Shown: positions 10,290 to 23,500, counted from the stretch's first letter. The stretch: DNA of 64,000 nucleotides from Anodontia alba (GCA_964016985.1 OZ024824.1:124074077-124138076), one strand, 5' to 3'. Made by a program: numbers and translations. The notes: generated by a model from the sequence alone, not told the origin.

Positions 10290-12560
10290 TTATGTCATCA
10301 AATACATCTTCCGGCTTTGTAGCTATTTTTACATAATTACCCAGGGTTTTCCACTGTTTCTATAAATACCGAGGAAAACCAAACTAGTATAGAAATTGTC
10401 CCGCTTATCTGAACGAATTTATGTGAGACAAAAAAAAAGTTTATTGATATATTTTTTTAAGTAAGAATCGGTCAGACAAAACATTTCCTCGTTTAATTAA
10501 TATAAGCATATTTACAAATGTCAAACCTTATGGGAAAAGGAACCATATTTTTTTCTTGTTTAGGCGATAAAGTCCACACTTTTTATCCAATTATTTTGAT
10601 GGATGATGAGTATTAAATTTCAATTCTTTTAAGATGGATGATGAGTATAAAATTCCAAGCACTAGACATAAAATTCTCATTCATCGTTTAGAATTTTAAA
10701 AAAGGAATTTCATACAAAGGAAACAGATGTAGAAGACAAAAGAAAGGAGTTAGAAATGACCAATAAAACGTATAGAGAAAGGTTTAGAATTTCAGGTAGA
10801 GACTCACAATGAACTTGAGAAATTTTCGGAGGCAAAGCTGAATCCAGCTTAATTTCAGTTAGAGCAAAAGATAAAAAAGGTTGATTCAAAACTGATGCTC
10901 CTGGGAAAGCAGGATAGGAAGTACTACTTGTTGTTGTATGGTATAAAGGAGCAGCAGAATGAGAATATGTAAATTGGAATAAGAGACATTCTGATAGAAG
11001 ATATTGAAAAAGATGAATAGAGAATGCAAATACGTATTTTGCACATGCACATAGGCTGTCATCAGAAAACGACGGGCATAAACTTATAATTATGAGGTTT
11101 ATCTCTTTCGTAGAAAGAGACACGGTTTTATTAATAGCCCCAGAATAAGCAGGCAATAATAGAAGGATAGTCACAGAGTTATTAGTTAATATAAGAACAG
11201 ATGGAACCAGACTGGCCAATGTTGCCTATCGTATTCTTAAGGAAGAAAAATGCTAACAAAAATTATTGTCAAAGCTATGGACGTGTTTTTAAAAGTTAGA
11301 AAAGATTAGTTGCATGACTGGCAAAAGAGGCTGGTTTAAAAATTAATGTCATAGAAATCAGAGATAGTAAGTAGAGCTAGTCCCCATGTACATAGCTCCA
11401 GATAAGGTGCCTTTTCCGCTAGGAATATATATTGATATTCGTTTTTGTTTCTCTGCGAGGGCGTGTGTTGTGGTGCTCAGTGGGTCGCCTCGCAGAGATG
11501 CTTCTAATGAGTGCCTGCAGAACGTGTTTTCATGGAAAGACAGTCAAAGAATATAACGGGCAGAGGATGAACTCTCAGTTTATGTGAAAAAGGGTAGGAC
11601 AAACAAAATATAATGCTTAGCTCTTAAGGCTTTTACACAAGACAAATAAACCCTATCTTATAATAGCTATCACAGTCTCCCCCGATATAAATATAAATAT
11701 CTGCTCTCTATCCGTCTGAACCGCTCAGATTTCTTAATAATCAGCTTTCAAGGTTCCGACCCATCCGTTGCACCTGGACAAAGTTCTTACCCTACCAGAC
11801 CAAGTAAATGCACTAGTAGCAGTACCGTACAAATAGATAGATAAAACATCTACCCCAGGGTACACTCGCAGGCGGACGGACGGACACGAGCAAATATGTT
11901 ACCCACAGGTTCCTCTTTAAAGCTTGTCTGGGAATGGGAGAATGATAGAAAGTACCTATAAATGAATTTTATTTCACATGAGTGAAATAATAAAGTGAAT
12001 ATAACAAACAGACATAATTTGGTCATAAAATTCGATGCAACCAGTCTAAATTACAAAGATTTTACTGTTCACATGTTAAACCCGACCCCACATTGGAAGG
12101 AGAGAGGTATTTGAAGTGCTGTTTAAGTAAAACATGGTACTCTTTACCAACACTGCTATTTTAGGTAAAATTGGTACCTTTGAAATAACCACCTATATGG
12201 ACTAAGTATAGTTCAATCAAAATCTTCCCTATTCACCTTATTTCAACACGGTATATATGTGACAATATATAATATAAAATTAAGGTGACCAAACCTTGCA
12301 CTCTTTTGTACTTAGATTTGCTAGAATTTACTTTCCAGGATCAACCCAAATGTTTAGCAATACTGGTTAATATAATGCAAACCGATGCAAACTGATCGTA
12401 TTTTACCTAAAATGTCCACAAACTTTTCATAAAAACACGTTCAGTCATATAGATGAGGCGGTTCTAACGAGTACCACAATTTCTCTTTTTAGCAAAAATA
12501 ACAACCTTATGAGAATGAACAATCTGCTCTGTGTGTTCTCTGCTCACAGTGACTGTTTGC
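10290..12560. other. Long stretch without a supported gene
   Basis: AT-rich DNA. The longest frame (- strand, 10710-11219, 169 codons) has hydrophobic and Ser/Thr-rich sequence but no domain I recognise and no splice context. The phrase GGATGATGAGTAT occurs twice near 10600-10645. Confidence 0.4.
11389..11530. repeat. Partial foldback element, ATAGCTCC end
   Basis: Begins with ATAGCTCCAGATAAGGTGCC, which matches the terminal repeat of the foldback element at 63752-63974. It contains a CTCTGCGAGG / CCTCGCAGAG inverted pair. The right end is not clear. Confidence 0.45.
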
Positions 12561-12825
12561 TTGTAGGTTTTTCTCTTACCTTTTTTACCTATCTTCTGGC
12601 TGCACAACATTAGTTTAATTGAGCGCATGACTAATTGACACATGGTGATTTATTGTTGTCATTACATTGTCATTAGTAGCTCCTCTTCCGAAAGGCATTG
12701 TCATAGAACTACTCAATCAAAAAGCCAACATCTGTTTCCGCTTACAAACTTTGAAACAACGACCCTTGTCATGGAAAAACGGACGTCATATTTGAATTTC
12801 TTTGAATTGCTTCACAGTTTTGTAA

Positions 12826-12827
<2 letters not shown>

Positions 12828-12888
<61 letters not shown>
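12828..12888. repeat. (CA)n microsatellite
   Basis: About 30 CA units, pure. Frames reading His-Thr or Cys-Val through it are artefacts. Confidence 0.97.
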
Positions 12889-12891
<3 letters not shown>

Positions 12892-13283
12892 TATAGTAAA
12901 AAAAAGAAATAAAAGAAAATATCGTTGAACTCGTACTCGTATTAAAAACAAGCTGTGTGATATGGACAACGAACACAACACTTAGATCATATTTTGCGTA
13001 ATTTAAGTCTGATCAGGGTCTTCTCTGATCTTCAATTATGCTTTATTTTTGTTGCACCATACGTTTTTTCATAGAAAATAAGGTCACATTTGCAATGTTT
13101 GTGTAAAAGTTTATTTGTCATCATCGAATCAAGGAATGATAGGCTTTAATGTGAATTGTAATACTTTGTTGAAATATTTACTACTTTATGTATTAAAAGG
13201 ACTTCACATGCCTGGCAGAGTGTCAACAGTATTTTACAAGAGAGACAACATTTTGAATTATTGTTTGCTTTCCTGCTCATCTA

Positions 13284-13473
13284 CTCCCTTCTAAAAAGGT
13301 ATCTACTCTAAAAGGAAATAATTTGCTCCCAAGGGCAGCAAATTCTTTCCTTTAAAAGTAGACCCCTTTTCAGAAGGGACGTATCTAGAACGGTTTTACT
13401 CTGAAAAGAAAGAAAATTCTCCAATGAGTGTAAGATCTTTCCTTTTAGAGTAGACTCCCTTTTCATTAGGGAG
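13284..13473. repeat. Foldback element with TCCCTTCT ends
   Basis: CTCCCTTCTAAAAAGG at 13284 pairs with CCTTTTCAGAAGGGA near 13365-13379, and the CTACTCTAAAAGGAA blocks between them also pair, giving a long hairpin. A further arm continues to about 13473. Related copies lie at 14252-14390 and 34623-34757. Confidence 0.7.
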
Positions 13474-13953
13474 ACCAAACCAGTTTAGCAGAGTTGCTTC
13501 CCTGAATTCTATTCCTCTTAATTTTATTGGTTGTTTACTTTAATGAAAAACTTAATAAAACACAATATAACTAGAACTGTCGAGAATAAAAAATAAAATA
13601 CAAATGTCCCCATACCAGTATTGACCTTGAAATGGTCCAATGCCACTTTTTAGTATGGCAGAATTACTAGACACAATAGAATGTTTCAATGGAGGCAAAT
13701 GCCCGGATTAAACTTTGCGCATGCGTGGGATGAATCTGAATCTGATCATTATGCACATGTTCGAAGACACGTTTTCGCTCGGGGCGGCCGAAATGACTAT
13801 GCAAGAGCTGATGCTGGCCTTAAAACTAATGTCTATCTTACCAAAGACTAAACAATTATTATTTTTGTATTTTCTGATAATTCGGTCGAAATCCGCTCAC
13901 TAGCTCAAGAGAACTCAATTAGTCAAAACTCATCACGCCAACTTAAATATCTG

Positions 13954-14172
13954 AGCCCAGTTGTTCAAAGCATCGTTTGCTTAACGAGCTTGTTAATGAC
14001 TAACTCGTTCACTGTTGTAGCTAAGACATTTTCAAGTAGATTGATATTTTTGCTGCAAAAAATGTGAGTAGCTTTCCACATTTTTTAGCAAAAAATACCA
14101 ATGTGTTTGCCATATTTCAAGACAAAACTTTCAACGCCATATCAACTTCGTTATGTTTTGAAGAACTGGGCC
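13954..14172. mobile_element. MITE with GCCCAGTTGTTCAAAGC ends
   Basis: The left end AGCCCAGTTGTTCAAAGC and the right end GAAGAACTGGGCC form imperfect terminal inverted repeats. The interior has an inverted pair around AAAAAATGTGAGTAGC. The copy is flanked by CTG on both sides (13951-13953 and 14173-14175). The copy at 40025-40267 shares these features. Confidence 0.7.
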
Positions 14173-14251
14173 CTGACCTTTAAGGAACTTGATACACATG
14201 GTTGATTTTCTATCGTTTTCTACATTTTTTGAAACTTCGTTTTTGATCTCC

Positions 14252-14390
14252 CGCACACCCAACCTCTTTTGAAAAGGGATCTACTCTATAAAGAAAGAAT
14301 TTGTTTTCTCTTAAGACAAAATAATTATGGCATAGTTGGCTCCCTGAAAGTGTATCTTTACCCTTTTAAAATGAGGTCTCAAGTTCAGAA
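14252..14390. repeat. Decayed foldback, TCCCTTCT family
   Basis: CCTCTTTTGAAAAGGGATC followed by CTACTCTATAAAGAAAG matches one arm of the element at 13284. The opposite arm is degenerate. Confidence 0.45.
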
Positions 14391-14459
14391 TAGAAAAAAA
14401 AAACGTGTTCAATACTTAGGCATGTCCCAATGATATATTTATGCAGAGTTTTGTAGGAA

Positions 14460-14737
14460 AAAGGTAAGAGAAAAGTCCAGGGAGTGCCACAATCACAAAC
14501 CTCAGCCCTTACCAGACATCAAGATGAATTGGAAACCGACAAATCCAAACAAGCACAAATTGATCAAACATGCGAAAAGCACTAAGATTAGCTCTCTCTT
14601 CCCCAAGCGAGGTAATCGCAATGCTAAAAGGACTGAAAATGGCACAAGGTAAGACATACAACAAATCGCCTCGCAGAATAAACCACAAAGCACCAAAGAG
14701 TAAGACTAACACCACCATCTGGTTCACCATCTGGTTC
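14460..14737 (-). mobile_element. Penelope-like 3' tail, antisense
   Basis: Begins on the + strand with the family end AAAGGTAAGAGAAAAGTCC and runs about 275 bp, to the block corresponding to AGAGTAAGACTAACACC. It stops before the GACC..GGTC block. It is 5'-truncated with the fixed 3' end kept. Confidence 0.8.
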
Positions 14738-15018
14738 AAGAAGTTCAAAACTGTTTTCATTTAAACCGAAACCTACATCTACATGTATTCAAAATAAAGA
14801 TGTGACTAATACTGTAAGGAATTGTCTAGTGAACCCGTTTTTATCTCAAATTTCAAACTGCTAAAGTTAAGTTAGAACAGTTTAAAAACAATAATATATT
14901 ATGATGACAAAACTAAATAATTATATCATAAAGTTGAATTTATACATAAACCGTCAGTTCCAACATTTTTTTTTTACACATTTCACGCGGTTTGACTGGT
15001 TAAAGGAAACTTGAAAAG

Positions 15019-15232
15019 AAGGTAAGAGAAAAGTCCGGGGAGTGCCACAATCACAAACCGCAGCCCTTCCCAGACCCCAAGAGGAAGAGAAAACCGACAA
15101 ATCCAAACAAGCACAGACCGAACAAAGGTACGAAAAGCACTAAGATTAGCTCTCTCTTCCCCAAGCGAGGTAATCGCAATACTAAAAGGACTGAAAAACA
15201 CAAGAACAAAATGACACACAGAAAGACATAGG
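15019..15232 (-). mobile_element. Penelope-like 3' tail, antisense
   Basis: The same 3' end (AAGGTAAGAGAAAAGTCC) is followed by about 210 bp of tail. It breaks off after ACACACAGAAAGACATA, a shorter truncation than the copy at 14460. Confidence 0.8.
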
Positions 15233-15473
15233 TAAAGTCCAGAGTTGGAATTAGTCGCTGTGAATCACTCACACTCACCATTAGCCCTTAAGGCTTTATT
15301 AAGTATGTTAGTGATTCGATAGCGTTTAGACATCGACAAAATCCACAAAAAATAAAGCTGGTTACTGTAGTAATACAAAAGCTATTAAACTCGGTAAACT
15401 GGATTAAGGTGCAATATTCCTTTAGAATACCGTATTACTTTTTTGTATACGGACAGATTAGATTAAAAAAAAA

Positions 15474-15536
15474 AGTGTAGACCCAGATCAGACGACGACG
15501 CAGATTTCGGCGTCTAATCAGCGTCTACATTGTTTG
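15474..15536. repeat. Hairpin repeat, GTAGACCCAGATCAGACG family
   Basis: GTGTAGACCCAGATCAGACG pairs imperfectly with CGTCTAATCAGCGTCTACAT across a short loop. It is one of about a dozen related 60-70-bp foldbacks in the window. Confidence 0.75.
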
Positions 15537-15991
15537 AAACTCATCCACAGCTTTTAAGACACATCAAACAGTTTGATTTTTGTTTCTTATATTAGTTTTA
15601 GGACGATATTTTAAAGAATCAGAGAGTCTCAATACATATGCTTAATGTGGTATGTAGGGTTTGTAGGCCACAAGTACCTATAAAGTAGTAACAGTTACAT
15701 TCTTCTGAACATTAAATATCCTGATTATATTGTGTACCATAATAAACTTAATATTTGTATCGTACTAAACAAACACCCCGACACCCCCCCCCCCCCCCAT
15801 ACACTCCACAAAAGCTAGCATCATTAATTTTACTAGATAGTGTAACTAACAACAAGGCACTGCAGTCCATAAACACCTGAACAGTGTAGAAAACGGTAAC
15901 TAACAAACGCAATGACTAAACTCAACTGTAACAAAATTCCACTTTTGTTTTGTTATATTCAGAACTATAGAAAATTACGGGACACTTTAAA

Positions 15992-17226
15992 AAGGTAAGA
16001 GAAATGTCAAGGGAGTGTCACAATAACAAACCGCAACCCTTCTCAGACACCAAGAGGAAACCGACAAATTCAAACAAGCACAAATCGATCAAACGTACGA
16101 AAAGCACTACGATTAGCTCTCTCTTCCACAAGCGAGGTAATCGCAATGCTAAAAGAACTGAAAAACACAAGAACAAAATGACACAAGGTAAGACATTAAA
16201 CAAATCACCTCGTAGAATAACTCACAAAGCAACAAAGAGTAAGACTATCACCGAGACCACCGCCTTACCTTAGAACGGTCAGCAGAGTAAACCACTGGTG
16301 GGGTTTAAAGCACTTTGACAGCTAGCCAACTTCACCCTTGGTCCCGATGCTACTCTTAATACAGAAATACATAAGAATTCGGTTCGCAACTCAGTCAATG
16401 CATCAATGCGAAAACATAAAAATCAAATTAATCACTATAATAAACAAAGACAACAAAGTACTCATGGCAATTCTAATATATGCCAGAGTAAATGAAAACC
16501 AATAGTTGAACCTTGGTGGGCCAAGCCATAGACTTATCGTCAAGCCCCAATCCACAGGTTAAAGTTTTACGCATAGGCCGTCATTGAGTCTGAGGCCCGA
16601 ACCGCCGTCGTGCATTTAAAGAGTGAGGCAGAACCATCAACAGTGATTGGGTTGGCAACTAGGCATGCAGTCTGCCGCATAATATCCAGGCTTTAGCCAA
16701 TTCTTTTATAACGGCTAATAAGTTTTCTGAATTGCTCCGAAAAGTTAGTTTTTCCTATATTTTTTTCTTAATCTGTACACTACGTCACCGTAAAATTCAG
16801 GTTCCAATATACCTTGTTGCAGAAGTGTTTTCAGACTGACGCTATATTTCCTACCAAGGCACTGTGCCTGCGATAAAATTTCGAAAACGACTTACGAAGT
16901 TTAAAATAACGATAGCCCTGCCTAAGGAGTTTGGCAGTAAGGTCTTTATTACGGTAGTTAATGTCACTAGGATTTGAAGAAGCTCTGGCGAATCTAAAAG
17001 GTTGAGATATGTATACCCCATATGAGGTACGGCGGGGGATATCGCCATCCAGAAGAAAGGCAATGTCTATATCAAAATCGTCCCGTTTATCATAAATTTT
17101 GGTGGTAACTGTACCATTAGATATACAAAGATTCAAATACAAAAAAGGTGCCTCGGTATCGGAAGAATTTGCTCTATTTAATTGGAGTTCTATAGGGTAT
17201 CTGCGGTCCAACTCTTTACAATACAT
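15992..17226 (-). pseudogene. Penelope-like element copy (RT C-terminal third and tail)
   Basis: The tail occupies 15992-16560 and the RT C-terminal part follows to 17226. The - strand frame 17226-16831 reads ELQLNRANSSDTEAPFLYL, then KIYDKRDDFDIDI, then SYGVYISQPFRFAR. The catalytic motifs would lie further upstream and are absent. The 5' break joins the ~46-bp minisatellite at 17227. No downstream GIY-YIG domain is visible. Confidence 0.8.
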
Positions 17227-18033
17227 ATTTTAACCCCTTAAAAGGTATTCCTAAATTCCTCACGTACTTATCTTAAAATCCTTACAAGTCCTATCCTAAA
17301 TTCCTCACAATACTTATCTTATATTCCTCACAACTCGAATCCTTAATTCCTCACAATACTTATCTCAAACTCATTACAACTCATATTATAAGTTCCTCAC
17401 AGTACTTATCTTGAATTCTTTACAAATCAAATAATAAATTCCACTCAGTACTAATCTTAAACTCCTTACAACTCATATCCTGAATTACTCACAGTGCTTA
17501 TTTTAAACTCTTTACATTTAATATAAATTCCTCACAAGTCCTTACAAATCATATCCTTAATTTCTTATAGCGCTTATCTTAAACTCCTTACAACTCATAT
17601 TCTCAGTTCCTCACAGTAGTATTCTCGAACTTCTTACATCCCATATTATAAATTCCTCACAAAACTTATCTTATACTTATTACTAATATTATTAAATCCT
17701 CACAGTACTTATCTAAAATCCCTTACAACTCCTATTATAAATTCCTCACAGTGCTTATCTTAAACTCTTTACAAGTAATATTATAATTTCCGCAAATTTC
17801 TTATCTTAAACTCCTTACAACTCATATCCTAAATTCCTCAAAGTTCTTTCTTAAACTCCTTACAACTCATATCCTAAATTCCTCAAATCTTATCTTAAAC
17901 TCCTTACAACTCATATCCTATATTCCTCAAAGTTCTTATCTTAAACTCCTTACAACTCATATCTTAAATTCCTCAACGTTCTTATCTTAAACTCCTTACA
18001 ACATATATCCTAACTAAATTCCTCAAAGTTCTT

Positions 18034-19862
18034 CATGCCTTACTGCTGTTAAAAAACATTGGATTAGATACTATGATACTGTTTACGAAAGGGAAGGAAT
18101 TAACTATTTTTGGTCAATTAAAAATTCTAATGATGTTCTCAATAAATTTAAATCTAAAAACTTTCAGGCTTCTAAATTGTCTACATATGATTTTTCTACA
18201 CTGTATACTATGTTACCTCATCATCTTATAAAAGATAAACTTATTGATTTAAATAACCGAACGTTTATTCGGGAGAATACCCAATACTTGGCTTGTAACG
18301 AAGAATGTGCTTTTTTCACTTCTGATGTATATAATAATCACAATTCATGGTCATGTCAAAAAGTCTGTGATGCCTTTGTTTATCTTTTGGATAATATTTT
18401 TATTAGATTTGGAACTAAACTTTATAGACAAACTGTTGGTATTCCGATGGGATCTAATTGTGCTCCTCTTGTTGCAGATTTGTTTCTTTTTTGTTATGAG
18501 AGAGATTTTATGAAGTCTCTCTCACATGAAAATCTGGCTGACAATATTGAGGCTTTTGATTCAACTTCAAGATACCTTGACAATTTATTAAATATTGACA
18601 ATATTTACTTTGACCAAATGGTGGACCGGATATACCCTGCAGAACTCCAATTAAATAGAGCAAATTCTTCCGTTACCGAGGCATCTTTTTTGGATTTGAA
18701 TCTATGTATAGATATCTAATGGTACAGTTTCCACCAAAATTTATGATAAACGGGACGATTTTGATTTTGATATAGTCAATTTCCCTTTTCTGGATGGCGA
18801 TGTACCTCGGCGTACCTCATATGGGGTATACATATCTCAACTTATAAGATTCGCCAGAGCTTCTTCAAATCTTAGTGACTTTAACAACTGTAATAAAGCC
18901 CTTAATGCCAAACGTCTTAGGCAGGGCTATGGTTATTTTAAACTTCGTAAAGCGTTTTCGAAATTTTATCGCAGACACAGTGCCTTGTAACAAAAATATA
19001 GCGTCAGTCTGAAAACACTTCTGCAGCAAGGTATATCGGAACCCGAAATTTACGGTGACTTAGTGTACAGATTTAGAAAAATTGTAGTTAAATCTAACTT
19101 TTCGGAGCAATTCAGAAAACTTATTAACCGTTATAAAGAATTGGCTATAGCAGGGATATTATGCGGCAGACTGCATGCCTAGTTGTCAACCCAATCATTG
19201 TTGATGGCTATGCTTCACTCTTTAATTGCTTGACGGCGGTTCGGGCCTCAGACTCAATGACGGTCTCTTCGTAAAACTTTAACCAGTTGGGTTGGGGCTT
19301 GACGACATGTCTTTGGCTTGGCCCGCCGTGGTTCAACTATTGGTTTTCATTTACTCTGGCACACAGGAGAATTAGCAATGAGTACTCGTCTTTGTTTATT
19401 ATAGTGATTAATTTGATTTTTATGTTTTCGCTTTGATGCATAGACTGTGTTGGGAGCCTTTATGCGAACCGAATTTTTATGTATTTATGTATTAAGAGTA
19501 GCATCGGGACCCAGGGTGATTTTAGCTAGCTGTAAAAGTGCTTTAAACCCCCCGGTGGTTTGCTCTACCGACCGTTCTAAGGCGATGGTCCCGGTGTTAG
19601 TCTTACTCTTTGTTGCTTTGTGGTTTATTCTACGAGGCCATTTGTTGTATGTCTTTCCGTGTGTCATTTTGTTCTTGTGTTTTTTCAGTCCGTTTGGTAT
19701 TGCGATTACCTCGCTTAGGGAAGAGAGAGCTAATCTTAGTGCTTTTCGTACGTTTGTTCGGTTTCTGCTTGTTTAGATTTGTCGGTTTCCTCTTCCTCTT
19801 GGTGTCTGGGAAGGGCTGCGATTTGTGATTGTGGCACTCCCTGGACTTTTCTCTTACTTTTT
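18034..19862 (+). pseudogene. Penelope-like element, longest sense copy
   Basis: The RT frame 18177-18719 carries YDFSTLYTMLPHHLIKDKL, then VGIPMGSNCAPLVADLF, then RYLDNLLNIDN. The catalytic box normally reads YxDD. Here the second Asp is Asn, so the enzyme should be dead. A 4-bp insertion near 18708 (TGTATAGATATCTAATGG, where related copies have TGTATATCTAATGG) shifts the frame to a stop. The rest (KRDDFDFDI, SYGVYISQLIRFARAS, LLQQGISEPEIYGDLVY) continues in other frames, and the tail follows to CTGGACTTTTCTCTTAC. Minisatellite flanks both ends. The RT type (Penelope-like) is assigned by motif style, and no GIY-YIG endonuclease domain is visible. Confidence 0.82.
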
Positions 19863-20466
19863 TTCTTATCTTAAACTCCTTACAACTCATATCCTAAATT
19901 CCTCAAAGTTCTTTCTTAAACTCCTTACAACTCATATCCTAAATTCCTCAAAGTTCTTATCTTAAACTCCTTACAACACATATCCTAAATTCCTCAAAGT
20001 TCTTATCTTAAACTCCTTACACCTTACAACTCATATCCTAAATTCCTCAATGTTTTTATCTTAAACTCCTTACAACTCATAGCCTAAATTCCTCACAGTA
20101 CTTATCTTAAACTGCTTACAAGACATATCCTAAATTCCTCAAAGTTCTTATCTTAAACTTCTTAAACTCCTAACAACTTATATCCTTAATTCCTCAAAGA
20201 ACTTATTTAAACGCCTTACAACTCATATATTAAAATCCTCACAGTACTTATCTTAAATTCCTTACAACTTATATCCTATTTTCCTTACAGTACTTATCGT
20301 AATGTTTTTACAATACTTATCTTACACTCATTACAGTACACATCTTTAATACCTTACAATACTTACCTTAAACGATTACAATGCTTATTTTAAACCAGTT
20401 ATATTTCATATCTTAATTACCTTATAATACTCATCTTAAATTTACTCTTTTCTATGCTTATCTTAA

Positions 20467-20970
20467 AGGGGAACCCAACTTTTAAAAGTATTGTGCTTTA
20501 AAGTAAATAACTTTACAAACAATGAATTTTGACACAGATTCGATCAAAATCGGTAAAAAATTATACTCACTTGAATACTTTAACATTGGTGGAATGGGCG
20601 CTGCCATTTTGAATATTTAATGAGGTTTCATAAAAAATAAAATCCGTTTCATAAAGGTAGTTATTCTCATAAAGTTGGTTCATTTTGGGGGAAGTGATTG
20701 CTTGTCACTAGAATTAAAAGATTATTAAAAAAATCTGTAGCAGAATTATTCTTAAAAAACCTTTCTGATTTGGTTTTGCATATTTAATTTGGGCTGCGTG
20801 ACGTCACAAAACCTACAATATGGCGGCATCCATGACAGCCATTTTAAATATACTCAAACCACCATAACTTCCTTATTTCTACGCCGATTTTAAAAACTCT
20901 TGCGTCAAAATAAATGGCCTGTTAAGCACTTTATTGCAAGATATACTTACAACTTATATTGCGTTCCCCT
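20467..20970. mobile_element. TTAA-flanked non-autonomous DNA transposon
   Basis: This 504-bp element starts AGGGGAACCCAACTTTT and ends TATATTGCGTTCCCCT, giving short terminal inverted repeats. TTAA occurs directly at both ends (20463-20466 and 20971-20974). TTAA duplication is typical of piggyBac-like and Kolobok-like transposases. There is no ORF. It sits inside the ~46-bp minisatellite. Confidence 0.72.
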
Positions 20971-21150
20971 TTAAACTGGTTGCAGCCCATACTTTTAACC
21001 CCTTACAATAGCTGTCTAACACCCTTTACAGCACTTTCCTTGAACACATTACAGTAATTATCTTAATTTCTTATAGTAGGTATCTTAAACGCTTTACAAT
21101 AGTTATCTTAAACACATAACAATGCAAACTCTTTACAGACCATATCTTTA

Positions 21151-21270
21151 CTAATCTTAGTGCTTTTTGATTAGCGCTTGTTTGGTTTTGTCTGTTTCCT
21201 CTTCATCTTGGTGTCTGGGAAGGGCTGTGGTTTGTGATTGTGACACTCCCTGGACTTTTCTCTTACCTTT
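21151..21270 (+). mobile_element. Very short Penelope-like tail
   Basis: The last ~120 bp of the tail (CTAATCTTAGTGCTTTTTG to CTGGACTTTTCTCTTACC) lies inside the minisatellite. It is a strongly 5'-truncated insertion with the fixed 3' end. Confidence 0.8.
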
Positions 21271-21568
21271 TATTTCCCCTTACATTACGTATCTCCAGCA
21301 CTAGCAATTTTATTTTTAACTCATTATAACACATATCTTCTACTAATTACAGTTCATATCTTAAATTTCATACGGTACTTATCTTATACCCATTACTATG
21401 TTTATCTAAAACTCATTATAGGTGCTATCTTAAATTCCTTACTGTAGATATTTATAACTCTTTACAGTACTTACCTTAAGCTCTTTACATACATGTGTTA
21501 TTTCTGTACTATAGTTATCCTAAATGTTTTATAATATTTACCTTAAATCATAACAAAACATATCTCAA

Positions 21569-21834
21569 CATCACGAAAACATGCCTATATAATTTTGACC
21601 CCCTTAAACCCCACTTTTATATAGTAAAACTGGGGTTTACGGGCTATATATTATTTTTATTATTTCTGCTCGAAAAAATAGATTGTGGGTACTCGTTAGA
21701 ACCGCCTCTAACGAGTACCCACAATCTATGTTTAGTGCAGAAATATGAAAAATATATCAGGATCTTTATTTGAAAATGTTCAGTTTTTGGTGGTGAAAAT
21801 TTCAATATATTTGAATAGGAGTGTTTTCGTAATG
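21569..21834 (+). mobile_element. Foldback MITE, CATYACGAAAAC family (copy 1)
   Basis: The terminal repeats are CATCACGAAAACATGCC and, inverted, CATTACGAAAACACTCC. A central palindrome is built on GATTGTGGGTACTCGTTAG (about 21680-21727). There is no ORF of its own. It is inserted in the ~46-bp minisatellite. Confidence 0.85.
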
Positions 21835-22012
21835 AACTTCTCACAGTTCTTATTAAACTCCTTAGCGTTCTTTACTTAAACCCTTTATCAAATTGTAATA
21901 CATATCTTAAACTCATAACAGTTTATCTTTACAACTCAAATGACTCTTTCCAATACTTACCTTAATCGCCTTACACTACTTATTTTAGACTAATTATACT
22001 ACTTGTCTGACT

Positions 22013-23500
22013 TACATGACATCCGGTAGAAATCTTTTTTTTTTCTATAAAAATTTCGATGTTGTTTTATATAAACTTAAATTTAGACATGTCCGTGCAT
22101 CTAGTTTGTCTACATATAATTTGTCAGTGCTTTATACAACACTGGGGCATAAGCTTATTAAAGATAAACTTCTTGATACAATTTCAAGAACCTTCTTAAG
22201 AGAACATTCTCTATTCCTTCCTTGCATTAAGAAACATGTTGTTGTTTTTTGTTGCAGTTGTTTTACCTCTGACGGTTATAAACACGTTATTCTTTGTGGT
22301 CTTGTCATTAAATCTGTGGGGTGCTTTAGGTTCTTTTTGATAATATCTAGTGGTACTTAATTATACCAAACAAAGTGTTGATAAACCTATGGATAAAGAG
22401 ACAAACTTTAGATTTTTATTTATGCTGTCTCTTTCTGATAAATATCAGGTCAATAGTATTGAATCATTCAATTCAAATCCTGGTATTTGGATGGCTTACT
22501 TAATATTAATAATCATTATTTTGAACAAATGGTCGATACAATTAATTCGAAAGCCTACAGTTAAATCACGTTAACACCTCTAAAACCGATGCACCGTTTT
22601 TGGATTCAAATTTATCAATATGTAATGATATAATCCCTACTAAACTTTATGACAAACGGGACGACTAGGATTTTGATGTTGTAAATTTTCAACTTTTCGA
22701 TGGCAACGTCCCTCGTGCTACATGTTACGGTGTATATACTTCTCAGTTAATTCGTTTTGCTAGAGCATCTAGTCAAATTAAGTACTTTATCAATGGAAAT
22801 AAAATTTCATCTGCTAAACTCCTTGAGCAAGGGTACCGTTATCATAAACCACGTAAATATATTCTAATTTTACCGCCGTCATTCTGAATTGATGTACAAA
22901 TAAAAAACGTTGGTTTGAAAACACTTCTGTTAGAATGTTAACAGGAACTTGACTTTAATGGCGATTTGGTCTATTAATTCAGAAAAATTGTTGGCTAAAC
23001 TAATTTTACGTACAAAAAAAAAAAAAAAAAAGATTTTCATTCGCTACAAAAAGATAGGTTACAACATGGATATTCTGCGTCTTACGACATTCTTTGTTTA
23101 AAAGTAAATTATAGTTAATAGCTTTGCTCTCCTCTTTAATTACACGGCGGTGGGTCAGTCATCAGACGACATAACGGCTCCCACCTCTATTTTATTTCAG
23201 ATATTCGGTGCCTGTATATCACTGGCTATGGTCGGGCTCATGGTGGTTCTGTTTGTTTACTCTTTGAAGCTTTGTGGTTCATTCTACGGGGCAGCTTGTT
23301 ATAGTCTTGCCTTATGTTATTTTGTTCTTGTTTTTCAGTCCTTTTAGCATTGCCATTATCTCGCTTGGGGAAGAGAGAGAGCTAATTTTATTGATTTTTG
23401 TACGTGTTTTCGGTTTGCGCCTGTTTGGTTTTGGCTGTTTCCTCTTTCTCTTGGTATCTGGGAAAGGCTGTGGCGCTCCCTTGAGTTTTCTCTTATCGTA
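22013..23500 (+). pseudogene. Divergent Penelope-like element
   Basis: This sibling subfamily keeps the same order. An N-terminal RT part (LSTYNLSVLYTTLGHKLIKD) is followed by a middle region matching KLYDKRDD and GVYTSQLIRFARAS in broken frames, then a tail ending CCTTGAGTTTTCTCTTATC. The GIPMG box and YxDD are not recoverable. It is more decayed than the copy at 18034. Minisatellite flanks its left side. Confidence 0.65.

Noticed and set aside
10710..11219. 169-codon frame on the - strand
   Set aside because: No recognisable domain and no splice or promoter context. Composition fits an AT-rich chance frame. Protein search would decide.
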